Positions 1 through 9,471 of a stretch of DNA of 64,000 nucleotides are shown here, piece by piece. A program made the translations under genes and the position numbers. This DNA is from Burkholderia sp. S171. Lineage in GTDB: Bacteria > Pseudomonadota > Gammaproteobacteria > Burkholderiales > Burkholderiaceae. Numbering within the stretch: the first letter of the stretch is position 1; each line of letters starts with the position of its first letter. The stretch lies in assembly GCF_009766085.1 (NCBI RefSeq), contig NZ_LMUF01000011.1, positions 1 through 64,000 of the forward strand, written 5' to 3'. The notes beneath the pieces are model-generated. The model made no database searches, had not been told where the DNA came from, and saw nothing but the letters and a program-made list of their open reading frames with translations.

Positions 1-9
1 CGCTTTAAC

Positions 10-148
10 CGCTCTACCCTAAGTGTCCACAGCGTGCAGCTCCCATTCATAGGTGCCCCAAAAGCACGGTGCTCGCCAGAACCACCGATGTGTGAAACCC
101 TCCTTCTCCGAACTCAGGTTCTGACACGCTTCGCCACCAGTGACCGAA
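10..148 (+). repeat. Dispersed repeat, partial copy A
   Basis: This stretch matches 27743-27880 in the same orientation: both contain ACCCTAAGTGTCCACAGCG, CATAGGTGCCCCAAAAGCAC and GTGCTCGCCAGA, then a weaker match ending in GACACGCTTCGCCACC. It is inverted relative to copy B at 365-650, so the two form a large interrupted inverted repeat upstream of valS. No convincing gene lies in 1-766: the open frames there are not supported by homology, and the repeat itself reads open on several frames. The interval between the copies (149-364) shows nothing I can name. Confidence 0.7.
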
Positions 149-364
149 CCTGCCCAAGGAACACCCCGCGTTATCCGCGTAAACCACCCACCAAAGTTGT
201 GTGCACGCCGAACCACGTCGCCAACCCACCAAGAAGCGAAGAAACAAGACCGTAAAAATGCGTGAGGCTGTCACCCTCCCAAAAGCAGTGAAAACGGCGC
301 AGCTGGCTTGCGACGAAATGAGGTGATAAATACGCGCGGGGCCGTGGCTGTCGGTGGAACACTC

Positions 365-650
365 ATGCTTGCCCGAGAGCACGGGTGGCGAAGCGTGTCT
401 ATGTCAGGATTCGCGAGAAGGAGGGCTTCACACATCCTCCGCTCTGGCGAGCACCGTGCTTTTGGGGCACCTATGAATGAAAACTGCACGCTGTGGACAC
501 TTAGGGTAGTGTGGTTGAAAGCGTTTTCTTTGCTTCGTTTCTTTGCCGCTTTGGGCAAAGAAATGACGTGCCGCCACGCACAGTGGCTAACAGTGATAAA
601 GAGAAAATCCGACTCTCGCAGACCACTTAGGCCGAAAGCACCAACCCGGC
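365..650 (-). repeat. Dispersed repeat, copy B (inverted)
   Basis: The reverse complement of this stretch aligns over about 290 bases with 27580-27902. It runs from the GCTTTTGGCC-like end, through a purine-rich block rich in AAAG (around 520-570), to GCTTCGCCACCCGTGCTCTC. The open frame of valS runs back through it by chance, which gives a misleadingly early start at 308. The repeat ends about 115 bases before the true valS start. Function is unknown; no transposase or obvious terminal inverted repeat is visible. Confidence 0.75.
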
Positions 651-766
651 ACCACCCCCGACCACCCGCGCCCCCCCAAAACCCCCAAGTGCCAACGGCC
701 CCCTCCACCGGCCTTATAATTCCCCACCCCCGCTTCTTTTACGCATTTTTCGGCAGATCCCACCCC

Positions 767-3649
767 ATGAGTGACAACACGAGTGACAACACGCTTGCGA
801 AGAGTTTCGAGCCCCAGAACATCGAGTCCCATTGGGGCCCGGAATGGGAAAAGCGCGGCTACGCTGCGCCGACCCTGATCGAAGGCAAAAAAGATTTCTC
901 GATCCAACTCCCGCCGCCGAACGTCACCGGCACGCTGCACATGGGTCACGCGTTCAACCAGACCATCATGGACAGCCTCACCCGATACCACCGCATGCTC
1001 GGCGAAAACACGCTGTGGCTGCCTGGAACGGATCACGCGGGTATCGCCACGCAGATCGTGGTGGAGCGGCAACTCGATGCACAAGGCATATCGCGCCATG
1101 ACCTCGGTCGCGAAGAATTCCTGAAACGCGTCTGGGAATGGAAGCAGAAATCCGGCTCGACCATCACGGGCCAGGTGCGCCGCCTGGGCGCGTCCATCGA
1201 CTGGTCGCGCGAATATTTCACGATGGACGACAAAATGTCCCCCGTCGTGCAGGACGTGTTCGTCACGCTGTACAAGCAAGGCCTGATCTATCGCGGCAAA
1301 CGGCTCGTGAACTGGGACCCGGTGCTCGGCACCGCCGTCTCGGACCTGGAAGTCGTCAGCGAAGAAGAAGCTGGCAGCCTCTGGCACATCCAGTATCCGT
1401 TGCCAGATGGCTCCGGCCACGTGACGGTCGCCACCACGCGCCCGGAAACCATGCTCGGCGACACCGCCGTGATGGTTCATCCGGAAGACGAGCGTTACGC
1501 CCACCTGATCGGCAAGACGGTCATGCTGCCGTTATCGAACCGGGAAATTCCGGTGATCGCGGACGACTACGTGGATCGCGAGTTCGGCACCGGCGTGGTC
1601 AAGGTCACGCCCGCGCATGACTTCAACGACTATCAGGTTGGCTTGCGCCACAATTTGCCGATGATCGAGATTCTCACGCTCGACGCAAAAATCAACGACA
1701 ACGCGCCGGAGAAGTATCGGGGCATGGACCGCTTCGTCGCGCGCAAGCAGGTCGTGGCCGACCTGGAAGCGCTGGGCCTGCTGGAATCCGTGAAACCGCA
1801 CGCGCTGATGGTGCCGCGCGGCGACCGCACGGGTGTGGCGATCGAGCCGATGCTCACTGACCAATGGTTCGTCGCCATGAGCAAGCCGGCGCCGGAAGGC
1901 ACGTTCCATCCGGGCAAATCGATCGCTGAAACGGCGCTCGACGTGGTGCGCAACGGCGAAATCAAGTTTGTCCCGGAAAATTGGTCGACGACTTATTACC
2001 AGTGGCTCGAAAACATCCAGGACTGGTGTATCTCGCGCCAACTCTGGTGGGGCCACCAAATTCCGGCGTGGTACGGCGATAACGGCGAAATCTTCGTTGC
2101 AAAGACGGAAGAAGAAGCCCGCGCGGAGGCCACGGAAAAAGGCTACACCGGCGCGCTCAAACGCGATGACGACGTCCTCGACACCTGGTTTTCATCGGCG
2201 CTCGTGCCGTTTTCTTCACTCGGCTGGCCGAACGAAACACCGGAACTCAAGCACTTCCTGCCCTCGTCCGTGCTCGTGACGGGTTTCGACATCATCTTCT
2301 TCTGGGTCGCCCGGATGGTGATGATGACCACGCATTTCACCGGCAAAGTCCCGTTCGACACCGTCTACGTCCACGGTCTGGTGCGCGACGCGGAAGGCCA
2401 GAAGATGTCGAAGAGCAAGGGCAATACGCTCGACCCGATCGATATCGTCGATGGCATCGACCTGGAAACGCTCGTCTCCAAGCGCATTACCGGCCTGATG
2501 AACCCGAAGCAAGCCGAGAAGATCGAGAAAAAGACCCGCAAGGAATTCCCGGACGGGATTCAGCCGTTCGGCACGGACGCCCTGCGTTTCACCATGGCGT
2601 CGATGGCAACGCTCGGTCGCAACGTGAATTTTGATCTGGCAAGGTGCGAGGGGTACCGTAACTTTTGCAACAAACTGTGGAACGCTACCCGCTTTGTCCT
2701 GATGAACACTGAAGGCCACGACTGTGGTTTCGGTAAGCCAGAGGAATGTGAGGCAGGCGATTGCGGACCGGGTGGATACCTCCACTTCTCTCAAGCGGAC
2801 TTCTGGATCGTGTCGCTTTTGCAGCGCGTGGAAGCAGAGGTGGAGAAGGGTTTCGCCGATTACCGTTTCGATAACGTCGCGAGCGCAATCTACAAATTTG
2901 TCTGGGACGAGTATTGCGACTGGTACTTGGAACTGGCCAAGGTGCAGATCCAGACCGGCGCGCCGGAGCAGCAGCGCGCTACCCGCCGCACCCTCCTTCG
3001 CGTGCTGGAAACGGTGCTGCGCCTGGCCCATCCGGTGATTCCGTTCATCACGGAAGCCTTGTGGCAGAAGGTCGCACCGCTGACGGACCTGTATCCGCAA
3101 GCCACTCAAGGCGCAGAAACCGCGTCGATCATGATTCAGCGCTACCCGGTCGCACAACCGTCTAAGATTGATGAATCGTCTGAACAGTGGGCGGCCGAAC
3201 TGAAGGCCATTATCGATTCATGTCGTAATCTGCGCGGCGAGATGAATCTGTCGCCGGCAGTCAAAGTGCCGCTGCTGGCAACGGGTGATGAAGCGCGGCT
3301 CAAGTCATTTGCGCCCTATGTCCAGGCGCTGGCGCGTTTGTCTGAGGTAAAGATCATTTCTGACGAATCCGCGCTCGATGCGGAGGCAAGTGGCGCGCCA
3401 GTTGCTATCGTAGGAACGAACAAGCTGGTGTTGAAGGTCGAAATCGACGTTGCGGCTGAACGCGAACGGCTCACGAAAGAAGTGGATCGCCTGACGCAGG
3501 AAATCGCAAAGGCCCGCGTGAAGCTGGAAAACGAGAGTTTCGTGGCGCGCGCGCCGGCCGCAGTGGTCGAGCAGGAGCGCAAGCGGCTGGCGGAATTCGA
3601 ATCGACTGCTGACAAGTTGAAAGCGCAGTTGTCGCGGCTTCCGGCTTAG
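767..3649 (+). CDS. valS: Valine--tRNA ligase
   Basis: Class I aminoacyl-tRNA synthetase that charges tRNA-Val with valine in the cytoplasm. The protein is 960 residues. The HIGH motif reads HMGH at residues 58-61 and KMSKS is at 546-550; the editing (CP1) domain lies between them. The C-terminal roughly 70 residues are rich in Glu, Lys and Arg with heptad-like spacing, as expected for the ValRS coiled-coil arm. The frame is open back to 308, but the upstream part is repeat DNA, and the ATG at 767 begins a typical N-terminus (MSDNT..., then [13 protein letters not shown]). The family length of about 950 residues supports this start. Confidence 0.97.
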   Translation: MSDNTSDNTLAKSFEPQNIESHWGPEWEKRGYAAPTLIEGKKDFSIQLPPPNVTGTLHMGHAFNQTIMDSLTRYHRMLGENTLWLPGTDHAGIATQIVVERQLDAQGISRHDLGREEFLKRVWEWKQKSGSTITGQVRRLGASIDWSREYFTMDDKMSPVVQDVFVTLYKQGLIYRGKRLVNWDPVLGTAVSDLEVVSEEEAGSLWHIQYPLPDGSGHVTVATTRPETMLGDTAVMVHPEDERYAHLIGKTVMLPLSNREIPVIADDYVDREFGTGVVKVTPAHDFNDYQVGLRHNLPMIEILTLDAKINDNAPEKYRGMDRFVARKQVVADLEALGLLESVKPHALMVPRGDRTGVAIEPMLTDQWFVAMSKPAPEGTFHPGKSIAETALDVVRNGEIKFVPENWSTTYYQWLENIQDWCISRQLWWGHQIPAWYGDNGEIFVAKTEEEARAEATEKGYTGALKRDDDVLDTWFSSALVPFSSLGWPNETPELKHFLPSSVLVTGFDIIFFWVARMVMMTTHFTGKVPFDTVYVHGLVRDAEGQKMSKSKGNTLDPIDIVDGIDLETLVSKRITGLMNPKQAEKIEKKTRKEFPDGIQPFGTDALRFTMASMATLGRNVNFDLARCEGYRNFCNKLWNATRFVLMNTEGHDCGFGKPEECEAGDCGPGGYLHFSQADFWIVSLLQRVEAEVEKGFADYRFDNVASAIYKFVWDEYCDWYLELAKVQIQTGAPEQQRATRRTLLRVLETVLRLAHPVIPFITEALWQKVAPLTDLYPQATQGAETASIMIQRYPVAQPSKIDESSEQWAAELKAIIDSCRNLRGEMNLSPAVKVPLLATGDEARLKSFAPYVQALARLSEVKIISDESALDAEASGAPVAIVGTNKLVLKVEIDVAAERERLTKEVDRLTQEIAKARVKLENESFVARAPAAVVEQERKRLAEFESTADKLKAQLSRLPA

Positions 3650-3672
3650 GCGCTAAGGGGCTTCGGCGGGTT

Positions 3673-3696
3673 TAGCCGGCCGGGCGCGGCCGGCTA
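3673..3696 (+). terminator. GC-rich hairpin after valS
   Basis: A perfect stem TAGCCGGCC / GGCCGGCTA with a six-base loop lies 24 bases after the valS stop. There is no U-run behind it, so it may be a weak or Rho-assisted terminator or an mRNA 3' end stabiliser. Confidence 0.4.
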
Positions 3697-3873
3697 GGCG
3701 CTGAAAACGACCGATTGCTTGTTCCGCCTTATAGCAAAGCGCGTATTTATTCTTGAAGAATTAATCTCGCCGTACTTTTTTATCAACGCATCAACCTGCA
3801 TCATGGCATCTGCTTCCATGCCCAACGTTTCAGGCTTGACGTTTAAACACGATACGAGGATCAGGGTCATCAC

Positions 3874-4755
3874 ATGCTAAAAGTTACGAAAGCGGTTTTC
3901 CCGGTTGCGGGTCTCGGTACCCGATTCCTCCCCGCGACCAAGGCCAGCCCGAAGGAAATGCTGCCCGTCGTCGACAAACCGTTGATCCAGTACGCGGTCG
4001 AAGAGGCCATGGCGGCCGGCATCACGGAAATGATCTTCGTGACGGGCCGCAGCAAGCGCGCGATCGAGGATCACTTCGACAAATCGTATGAGATCGAAGC
4101 CGAATTGGAAGCCCGCGGCAAGCAAAAGCTGCTCGATCTCGTGCGCAGCATCAAACCGAGCCATGTGGATTGTTTCTATGTGCGTCAGGCCGAAGCACTC
4201 GGTCTCGGCCACGCAGTGCTGTGCGCCGAAAAGCTGGTTGGCGATAACCCGTTTGCGGTCATCCTGGCCGATGACTTGTTGTACGGCACGCCGCCGGTCA
4301 TGACGCAGATGATCGAAGTGTTCGATCACTATCACAGCTCGGTCATTGGCGTGGAAGAAATCCCGGCTCAGGATTCCAAGTCGTATGGTGTGATCGACGG
4401 GAAAGAGTGGGAAGACAATATTTTCAAGCTGTCGGGAATTGTGGAAAAGCCGGAACCCGCCGATGCGCCTTCAAACTTGGGCGTGGTCGGGCGATATGTG
4501 CTGAAACCGCGCGTGTTTGATCACATCCGTGCGTTGAAACCGGGCGCTGGCGGTGAACTGCAACTGACGGACGCAATCCAGTCGTTGCTCGCTGACGAAC
4601 AAGTGCTCGCGTACAAGTATCACGGCACGCGCTTCGATTGCGGCAGCAAGCTGGGCTATTTGAAAGCAACGGTGGAATTCGCGCTGCGCCATCCGGAAGT
4701 GGCGGCCGACTTCCAGGAGTACTTGAACACGCGTTCGCCGCATCTGCTCGGTTAA
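3874..4755 (+). CDS. galU: UTP--glucose-1-phosphate uridylyltransferase
   Basis: Makes UDP-glucose from UTP and glucose-1-phosphate, feeding exopolysaccharide and LPS core synthesis in the cytoplasm. The 293-residue protein matches the bacterial GalU length. The nucleotidyl-transferase signature is at the N-terminus (residues 6-29, with the motif GLGTRFLPATKASPKEMLP), followed by VDKPLIQYAVEEA. The sugar-binding EKP motif is near residue 190 (VEKPEP). It is a stand-alone gene closed by a strong terminator. The ATG at 3874 is the first in frame and gives the canonical start. Confidence 0.96.
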   Translation: MLKVTKAVFPVAGLGTRFLPATKASPKEMLPVVDKPLIQYAVEEAMAAGITEMIFVTGRSKRAIEDHFDKSYEIEAELEARGKQKLLDLVRSIKPSHVDCFYVRQAEALGLGHAVLCAEKLVGDNPFAVILADDLLYGTPPVMTQMIEVFDHYHSSVIGVEEIPAQDSKSYGVIDGKEWEDNIFKLSGIVEKPEPADAPSNLGVVGRYVLKPRVFDHIRALKPGAGGELQLTDAIQSLLADEQVLAYKYHGTRFDCGSKLGYLKATVEFALRHPEVAADFQEYLNTRSPHLLG

Positions 4756-4774
4756 ACGCTCACGTTTAAGGCGT

Positions 4775-4811
4775 AAAAAAATGCCCATGGTTAAAACCCA
4801 TGGGCATTTTT
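4775..4811. terminator. Bidirectional Rho-independent terminator
   Basis: Stem ATGCCCATGG / CCATGGGCAT flanked by an A-run on the left and a T-run on the right. It sits between the convergent galU (plus) and the TusA-like gene (minus) and can serve both strands. Confidence 0.9.
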
Positions 4812-4832
4812 TATTGGCCTTTCTTTCGCCAA

Positions 4833-5060
4833 TCAGCGGCGTCGCATGAGGAAAGTGAAGACCTTGTCGTGCGACGACGATTCCACCAGCTCATTGCCCG
4901 TCTGCTTCGAAAACGCGGCAAAGTCGCGTTGCGAACCCGGATCGGTCGCCAGCACTTTCAATATCTGACCGCTCTGCATATCGGCCAGCGCCTTCTTCGC
5001 CCGCAAGATGGGCAGCGGGCACGTGAGCCCGCGCGCATCGACTTCCTTGTGCACTTCCAT
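4833..5060 (-). CDS. TusA/SirA-family sulfur carrier protein
   Basis: Small cytoplasmic sulfurtransferase of the TusA/YeeD/SirA family, which relays persulfide sulfur, for example to tRNA thiolation or other sulfur pathways. The protein is 75 residues. The hallmark CPxP motif is present as LTCPLP near residues 11-16, with the cysteine as the expected persulfide carrier. The ATG at 5060 is chosen because the family starts just before the VDARGLTCPLP segment; a 12-residue N-terminal extension in the open frame has no family support. The exact physiological partner cannot be told from the context. Confidence 0.88.
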   Translation of the reverse strand: MEVHKEVDARGLTCPLPILRAKKALADMQSGQILKVLATDPGSQRDFAAFSKQTGNELVESSSHDKVFTFLMRRR

Positions 5061-5126
5061 CAGATTGAGCCTTGTTCGAACCCGCTTAGTAATCACGCTA
5101 ATAAGGATTCGATTTTACCCCAGTGC

Positions 5127-6146
5127 TTAAAAATTCACCGCCTGGCCTTTAGCCAGAGACTCCCGCATCGCAATCCCGATACGCGTAGCCTCGCGCGCAT
5201 CGTCGAGCGTCAAGCCGGTCGCCGGACCGCCGCTCAGCGACGCCACGAACACCTCGGCTTCGTGCAGGAACGCTTGCTCAAAGCGCTCGAAGAACGTCGG
5301 CGTGCATTCGTTGCGGACGCCGCCGGCATCGTAGATTTCCACCCGATTTGTGCGCGGATTGTGTCCCACCGATAGCGCCCCACCCGTCCCGATCACTTCC
5401 GTTTGGGTATCGTGACCGTGGGCGCTCGTACGCGATGCCTGGAATACCGCGATCCGGCCGCCCTCGAACTCGCAAATGGCGACCCCGTTATCGATATCGC
5501 CGCATTCCGCCAGCCCTTCGTGGATCGCGATCGTGCCGCTGGCGAATACACGCGTAACGCGCGGGTTACCCAGCATCCAGCGCGCGAGATCGATGTCGTG
5601 GACGCTGCAATCGAGGAACAGACCGCCCGATGTCGGCGCGAAACGGACGAAAAAGCCATCGGGATCGTTCTTGTCGACGGTCTGCGAGCGGACCATGAAC
5701 GGCCGGCCGATAGCACCTTCGCTGATCTTGTTGAAAGCATCGCGATAGCTTGCATCGAAGCGGCGCACGAAACCGATCATCACTTGCAACTCAGGAAAAC
5801 GCGCGCTTTCTTCGATCACGCGATCGCACTGCTCCAGATCCAGCGACAACGGTTTTTCGCAGAACACATGCTTGCCCGCGCGCAACGCCGCGATGATCTG
5901 GTCAGCGTGTAGCGAAGTCGGCGTGACGAGCCAGACGGCATCGAGCGATGTGTCTTTCAGCATCGAATCGTAGTCGTCGTAGAGCGCGAGTTCGGGCAGG
6001 TTGGCGGCCGCCCATTCGCGTTCCGCCGCGACCGGACTGCACGCTGCGGCGAGCGTTGCGCCGGGCACGTGCCACGCCAGATTGCGTGCGTGGCGCTGAC
6101 CGAGCCGACCCAATCCGACAATCCCAATCCGAACGGCCGCTTTCAT
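5127..6146 (-). CDS. Gfo/Idh/MocA-family oxidoreductase, inositol-cluster
   Basis: NAD(P)-dependent sugar or cyclitol dehydrogenase of the Gfo/Idh/MocA family, 339 residues. The N-terminal Rossmann motif is GIVGLGRLGQRH and the family motif CEKPLSLD is present near residue 95. It is translationally coupled to iolG: the two share an ATGA overlap at 6143-6146, and the ATG at 6146 rather than an upstream in-frame start is chosen for that reason. Location in an inositol operon suggests a second inositol dehydrogenase, for example for scyllo- or D-chiro-inositol, or a keto-inositol reductase. That substrate assignment is inference. Confidence 0.9.
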   Translation of the reverse strand: MKAAVRIGIVGLGRLGQRHARNLAWHVPGATLAAACSPVAAEREWAAANLPELALYDDYDSMLKDTSLDAVWLVTPTSLHADQIIAALRAGKHVFCEKPLSLDLEQCDRVIEESARFPELQVMIGFVRRFDASYRDAFNKISEGAIGRPFMVRSQTVDKNDPDGFFVRFAPTSGGLFLDCSVHDIDLARWMLGNPRVTRVFASGTIAIHEGLAECGDIDNGVAICEFEGGRIAVFQASRTSAHGHDTQTEVIGTGGALSVGHNPRTNRVEIYDAGGVRNECTPTFFERFEQAFLHEAEVFVASLSGGPATGLTLDDAREATRIGIAMRESLAKGQAVNF

Positions 6147-7141
6147 GCCGCCCCCAGCTTGATGATTGTTCCTTCTCGCCACGACCGCGTAGCCGCCTCA
6201 GCGAGTTCCAACGCCTTCAGCCCGTCCGCGACCGTCGTGCGAACCGGCTTGCCTTCCTGGACGGCATCGAAGAAATGGGCGATTTCCAGCGCGTATGCCG
6301 CGCGATAACGCTCGAGGAAAAATGCCTCCGGCACATCGTTTGAAACCGCCGTCTTCGAATACGCCGTGACTTCTGTCGGGCGGACATTGCCCGCCTGCAA
6401 CATGCCTTTGCTGCCGAGCAATTCGAAGCGCTGGTCATATCCGTACGCGGCACGCCGCGTCGTATTGATCTGGCACAAGCGGCCGCGTTTGGTGCGAATG
6501 GTGACAGCCGTTGAATCGATATCGCCCGCCTCCGCAATCGCCGGGTCCGTCAGACAGCTTCCGGTTGCGTGCAGCGTGTCGGCTTCGTCGTCGAGCATCC
6601 AGCGGAAGATATCGAAGTCATGGATCAGCATGTCCTTGAAAATGCCGCCCGAATGCTTGATGTATTCCACCGGCGGCGCGCCCGGATCGCGGCTCGTGAT
6701 CACGAGCATTTCCGGATCGCCGATTTCCCCCGCCTCCACGCGCGCCTTCAGCGCCGCGAAGGTCGGATCGAAGCGGCGCTGAAAGCCGATCATGCAGACC
6801 ACGCCGGCTTTCGCGACGGCATCGGCACACGCGCGTGCACGTTCGAGCGTCAAATCCACCGGCTTTTCGCAGAACACATGTTTCTTTTGAGCCGCCGATT
6901 TCAGGATCAGGTCAGCGTGCGTGTCCGTGCTCGAGCACACGACGGTCGCGCCTATCGATGCATCCCCAAGCGCGCCTTCCACGTCAGCCACTTGTGCGCC
7001 GTGAAGCGCGGCCAATGCGGCGGCGGCTTCCTTGTTGACATCGACTACATATTTCAGGCGCACACCCGGCTGCTTCGCCAGGTTCGCCGCGTGGATCTTG
7101 CCGATCCGCCCTGCTCCGAACACCGCCACATCAATCGTCAT
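6143..7141 (-). CDS. iolG: Inositol 2-dehydrogenase
   Basis: Oxidises myo-inositol to scyllo-inosose (2-keto-myo-inositol) with NAD, the first catabolic step. The 332-residue protein starts with the Rossmann motif AVFGAGRIGKIHAAN and carries the CEKPVDL motif with the catalytic-region lysine. The segments GFQRRFD, SGGIFKDMLIHDFD and H-D-x-D fit the IolG active site region (Lys, Asp, His). The gene overlaps the 3' end of the RpiR-type regulator by 11 bases and the next dehydrogenase by 4, so the three form one operon. Of the two dehydrogenases here this one is closer to canonical IolG. Confidence 0.92.
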   Translation of the reverse strand: MTIDVAVFGAGRIGKIHAANLAKQPGVRLKYVVDVNKEAAAALAALHGAQVADVEGALGDASIGATVVCSSTDTHADLILKSAAQKKHVFCEKPVDLTLERARACADAVAKAGVVCMIGFQRRFDPTFAALKARVEAGEIGDPEMLVITSRDPGAPPVEYIKHSGGIFKDMLIHDFDIFRWMLDDEADTLHATGSCLTDPAIAEAGDIDSTAVTIRTKRGRLCQINTTRRAAYGYDQRFELLGSKGMLQAGNVRPTEVTAYSKTAVSNDVPEAFFLERYRAAYALEIAHFFDAVQEGKPVRTTVADGLKALELAEAATRSWREGTIIKLGAA

Positions 7142-8027
7142 AGCCGCCTGTCTCCCTTGATTCTTCTACGTTCAGTTCAAGCCGGTACGCAAGCGCGATA
7201 AACAGCGCCTGGCACAGGCAGATCGTGCTCGTGAGCGAACGGAACGCAAACGCGCTGCCTTCCTTCACGAACAAATGCGCGCTCGCGTGACGCGCGAGCG
7301 GCGAAAGCTGGCCATCGGTGATCACCAGCGTCTTGGCGCCGTGGTGCTGCGCCGCGCGCACGCAATACTGCGTCTCCTTGCCGTACGGCGCGAAGCTGAT
7401 CGCGACCACCACGTCGCCCTTCTTCACGCTGCGGATCTGCTCGCGATACATGCCGCCGAAACCCGATACCAAATGCACGCGTTTAGCCGTGTGCTGCAGC
7501 GCGTAGACGATATAACTCGCCACCGCAAACGAACGCCGCACGCCGATCACGTAGATGTTCTCAGCTTGTTCCAGCATCTTCACCGCAGCTTCGAACTGGG
7601 CATCGTCGAGACCCGCTTCGAGTTCGTCCAGCCCACTCCGGCTCGCCGCGATAAATTCGCGCGCCACCGATCCACCCGACAACTTGCCCGGCTTTTCATC
7701 GATGAGTTTGCGGATGCGCTGCTGATAGCTCTGCGCGGAACCGTTCTGGCCCGTGTAGGCCTGCTTGAAGATTGCCTGGAGGTCGGAGAAGCCCGAGAAG
7801 CCGAAGCGCTGGGCGAAGCGCACAACAGCCGATGGATGCACACCGCACGCGCTCGCGATGTCGCCGGTGCGATCCATCATGACGTTGCTGCGATGTTGCT
7901 CGATGTAGGTCGCCACGCTTTTAAGCTGGCGCGGCAACGCGTCGTAGGCCTCGGTGATCCGCTGCATCAGTTCATCGACTGTGAGCGTCTCGGTCGTCTC
8001 TTGGGGGTCTTGCGTGTCTTCCTGCAT
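7131..8027 (-). CDS. iolR: RpiR-type regulator, probable IolR
   Basis: Transcription factor of the MurR/RpiR family, 298 residues. The N-terminal HTH_6 domain occupies about residues 18-90 (with GVHPSAVVRFAQRFGFSGFSD as the recognition region) and a C-terminal SIS sugar-phosphate-binding domain follows (IYVIGVRRSFAVAS..., then GDVVVAISFAPYGKET). In Sinorhizobium the RpiR-type IolR represses inositol genes and is relieved by a pathway intermediate; the same role is inferred here from its position at the head of the iolG operon and divergent to the transporter/iolCDEB operon. The ATG at 8027 is preferred; an in-frame 20-residue extension upstream would run into the divergent promoter. Confidence 0.88.
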   Translation of the reverse strand: MQEDTQDPQETTETLTVDELMQRITEAYDALPRQLKSVATYIEQHRSNVMMDRTGDIASACGVHPSAVVRFAQRFGFSGFSDLQAIFKQAYTGQNGSAQSYQQRIRKLIDEKPGKLSGGSVAREFIAASRSGLDELEAGLDDAQFEAAVKMLEQAENIYVIGVRRSFAVASYIVYALQHTAKRVHLVSGFGGMYREQIRSVKKGDVVVAISFAPYGKETQYCVRAAQHHGAKTLVITDGQLSPLARHASAHLFVKEGSAFAFRSLTSTICLCQALFIALAYRLELNVEESRETGGYDD

Positions 8028-8089
8028 GCCGCGCTCGTGGTTTGTTCTGTAGTCGATGCAATCGATTATAGATACCTGATCGAACAAAT

Positions 8090-8103
8090 GGAATTAATTT
8101 TCC
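8090..8103. promoter_or_regulatory. Candidate IolR operator GGAA-N6-TTCC
   Basis: The perfect palindromic frame GGAA-TTAATT-TTCC lies between the divergent iolR and inositol transporter genes. GGAA-N6-TTCC is the recognition element described for the RpiR-type IolR of Sinorhizobium meliloti. The surrounding 8028-8239 is A/T-rich and should hold both divergent promoters. Confidence 0.7.
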
Positions 8104-8239
8104 AAACTTCGCATAGTTAAACTTCCTATTGCAGAGCGACGAAACTTGTCCTAATCTTGGTCCTGAGCAGGGGACGTTACGCGCCGAACGCAAGACGCCG
8201 GATGCTCGTTCAGAACAACAACCGAGATAGGTGGAGACA

Positions 8240-9292
8240 ATGAGACTTAGCAATCGCCGAGGCGCTCTGCGCGCGCTCGCGGCTGCCGCTGCGTTGTGCG
8301 GCGCAGCAGCACTGAGCAGTCAGGCAGCCCACGCTGCGCCCGACGCCCATTTCGTTTTGATCAGCCATGCGCCGGATTCGGACTCGTGGTGGAACACGAT
8401 CAAGAACGCCATCAAGCAGGCGGACGAGGACTTCAATGTCCAGACGGATTACCGCAACCCGCCGAACGGCGATATAGCCGATATGGCGCGCCTGATCGAA
8501 CAAACAGCGGCTCGTAACGTTGACGGTGTGATCGTCACGATTGCCGACTTCGACGTGCTGAAGGGCGCGATCGCCAAGGTCACGGCGAAACACATTCCGC
8601 TCATCACCATCAACTCCGGCACCGAAGAGCAAAGCGCGCAGCTCGGCGCGATCATGCACGTCGGCCAGCCTGAATATACGGCCGGCAAAGCTGCTGGCGA
8701 GAAGGCGAAAGCGGCGGGCATCAAATCATTCTTGTGCGTGAACCACTACGCGACCAATCCGGCTTCATTCGAACGTTGCCGCGGTTTCGCCGAGGCGCTT
8801 GGCGTCGATTTCAAGTCCTCCACGCTGGACGCAGGCCAGGATCCGACCACGGTGCAATCCAAGGTGAGCGCGTATCTGCGTAATCACCCGGATACCCAGG
8901 CCGTGCTCGCTCTCGGCCCGCTGTCGGCAGACCCGACCATCAAGGCACTCAAGCAGATGGGCGTGGCCGGCAAGCTCTGGTTCGCGACCTTCGACTTTGA
9001 CACCGACATCGCGAAGGCAATCCAGGATGGCACGATCCAGTTTGCTATCGACCAGCAACCCTACTTGCAGGGTTATATCCCGGTCGCCGTGCTGGCTATC
9101 GTGAAGAAGGATCACACCACCGATCCGGTCAAGATTCGCCAGGCCCTCGAAGCGAATCCGAAGTTCCAGGCGCGGCTTAGCACCTACGGGCTCGCTCCGT
9201 CCTACGGGGCGCGCAATATCGGCTCAGGCCCGGGCTTTATCACCAAGGAAAACGTCGACAAGGTGCTCAAGTACGCAGGACAGTACCGTTGA
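8240..9292 (+). CDS. Sugar (inositol) ABC transporter, periplasmic binding protein
   Basis: Periplasmic substrate-binding protein of the ribose/fructose type (Peripla_BP_4 family), 350 residues. A Sec signal peptide is evident: Arg residues at 2, 6 and 7, a hydrophobic Ala-rich core and an AHA-A cleavage site near residue 33. The ATG at 8240 is chosen over the GTG at 8231 because GGTGGAGA just upstream is a good ribosome binding site. It heads an importer operon in the inositol cluster, so myo-inositol is the likely ligand; fructose or another sugar cannot be excluded, since the system resembles FrcB-type proteins. Confidence 0.9.
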   Translation: MRLSNRRGALRALAAAAALCGAAALSSQAAHAAPDAHFVLISHAPDSDSWWNTIKNAIKQADEDFNVQTDYRNPPNGDIADMARLIEQTAARNVDGVIVTIADFDVLKGAIAKVTAKHIPLITINSGTEEQSAQLGAIMHVGQPEYTAGKAAGEKAKAAGIKSFLCVNHYATNPASFERCRGFAEALGVDFKSSTLDAGQDPTTVQSKVSAYLRNHPDTQAVLALGPLSADPTIKALKQMGVAGKLWFATFDFDTDIAKAIQDGTIQFAIDQQPYLQGYIPVAVLAIVKKDHTTDPVKIRQALEANPKFQARLSTYGLAPSYGARNIGSGPGFITKENVDKVLKYAGQYR

Positions 9293-9296
9293 ACCC

Positions 9297-9349
9297 GATG
9301 GCGGCGCGGTTAGTTTGACCTCAAGCGTGTTGCAAACCGCGCCGCCATC
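9297..9349 (+). promoter_or_regulatory. Intercistronic stem-loop after binding-protein gene
   Basis: GATGGCGGCGCGGTT and AACCGCGCCGCCATC form a perfect 15-bp stem with a 23-base loop, five bases after the binding-protein stop. There is no U-run. Such structures behind binding-protein genes usually protect the upstream mRNA and lower expression of the permease genes. The rest of the gap to 9471 holds no gene that I can support. Confidence 0.75.
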
Positions 9350-9471
9350 TTCGACAAGCACCTTCAAGCATTCATCACGTCATCCGCATTATTGAACCGT
9401 ATCGCTCGCGCATCAGCATGTTCGCCCCGTGAACCAACGCCGCATCGCGAATGAAAGACGAAGGAGACATC

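Noticed and set aside
308..766. N-terminal extension of valS to 308
   Set aside because: The extension translates repeat DNA and has no ValRS similarity; the start at 767 gives the normal protein.
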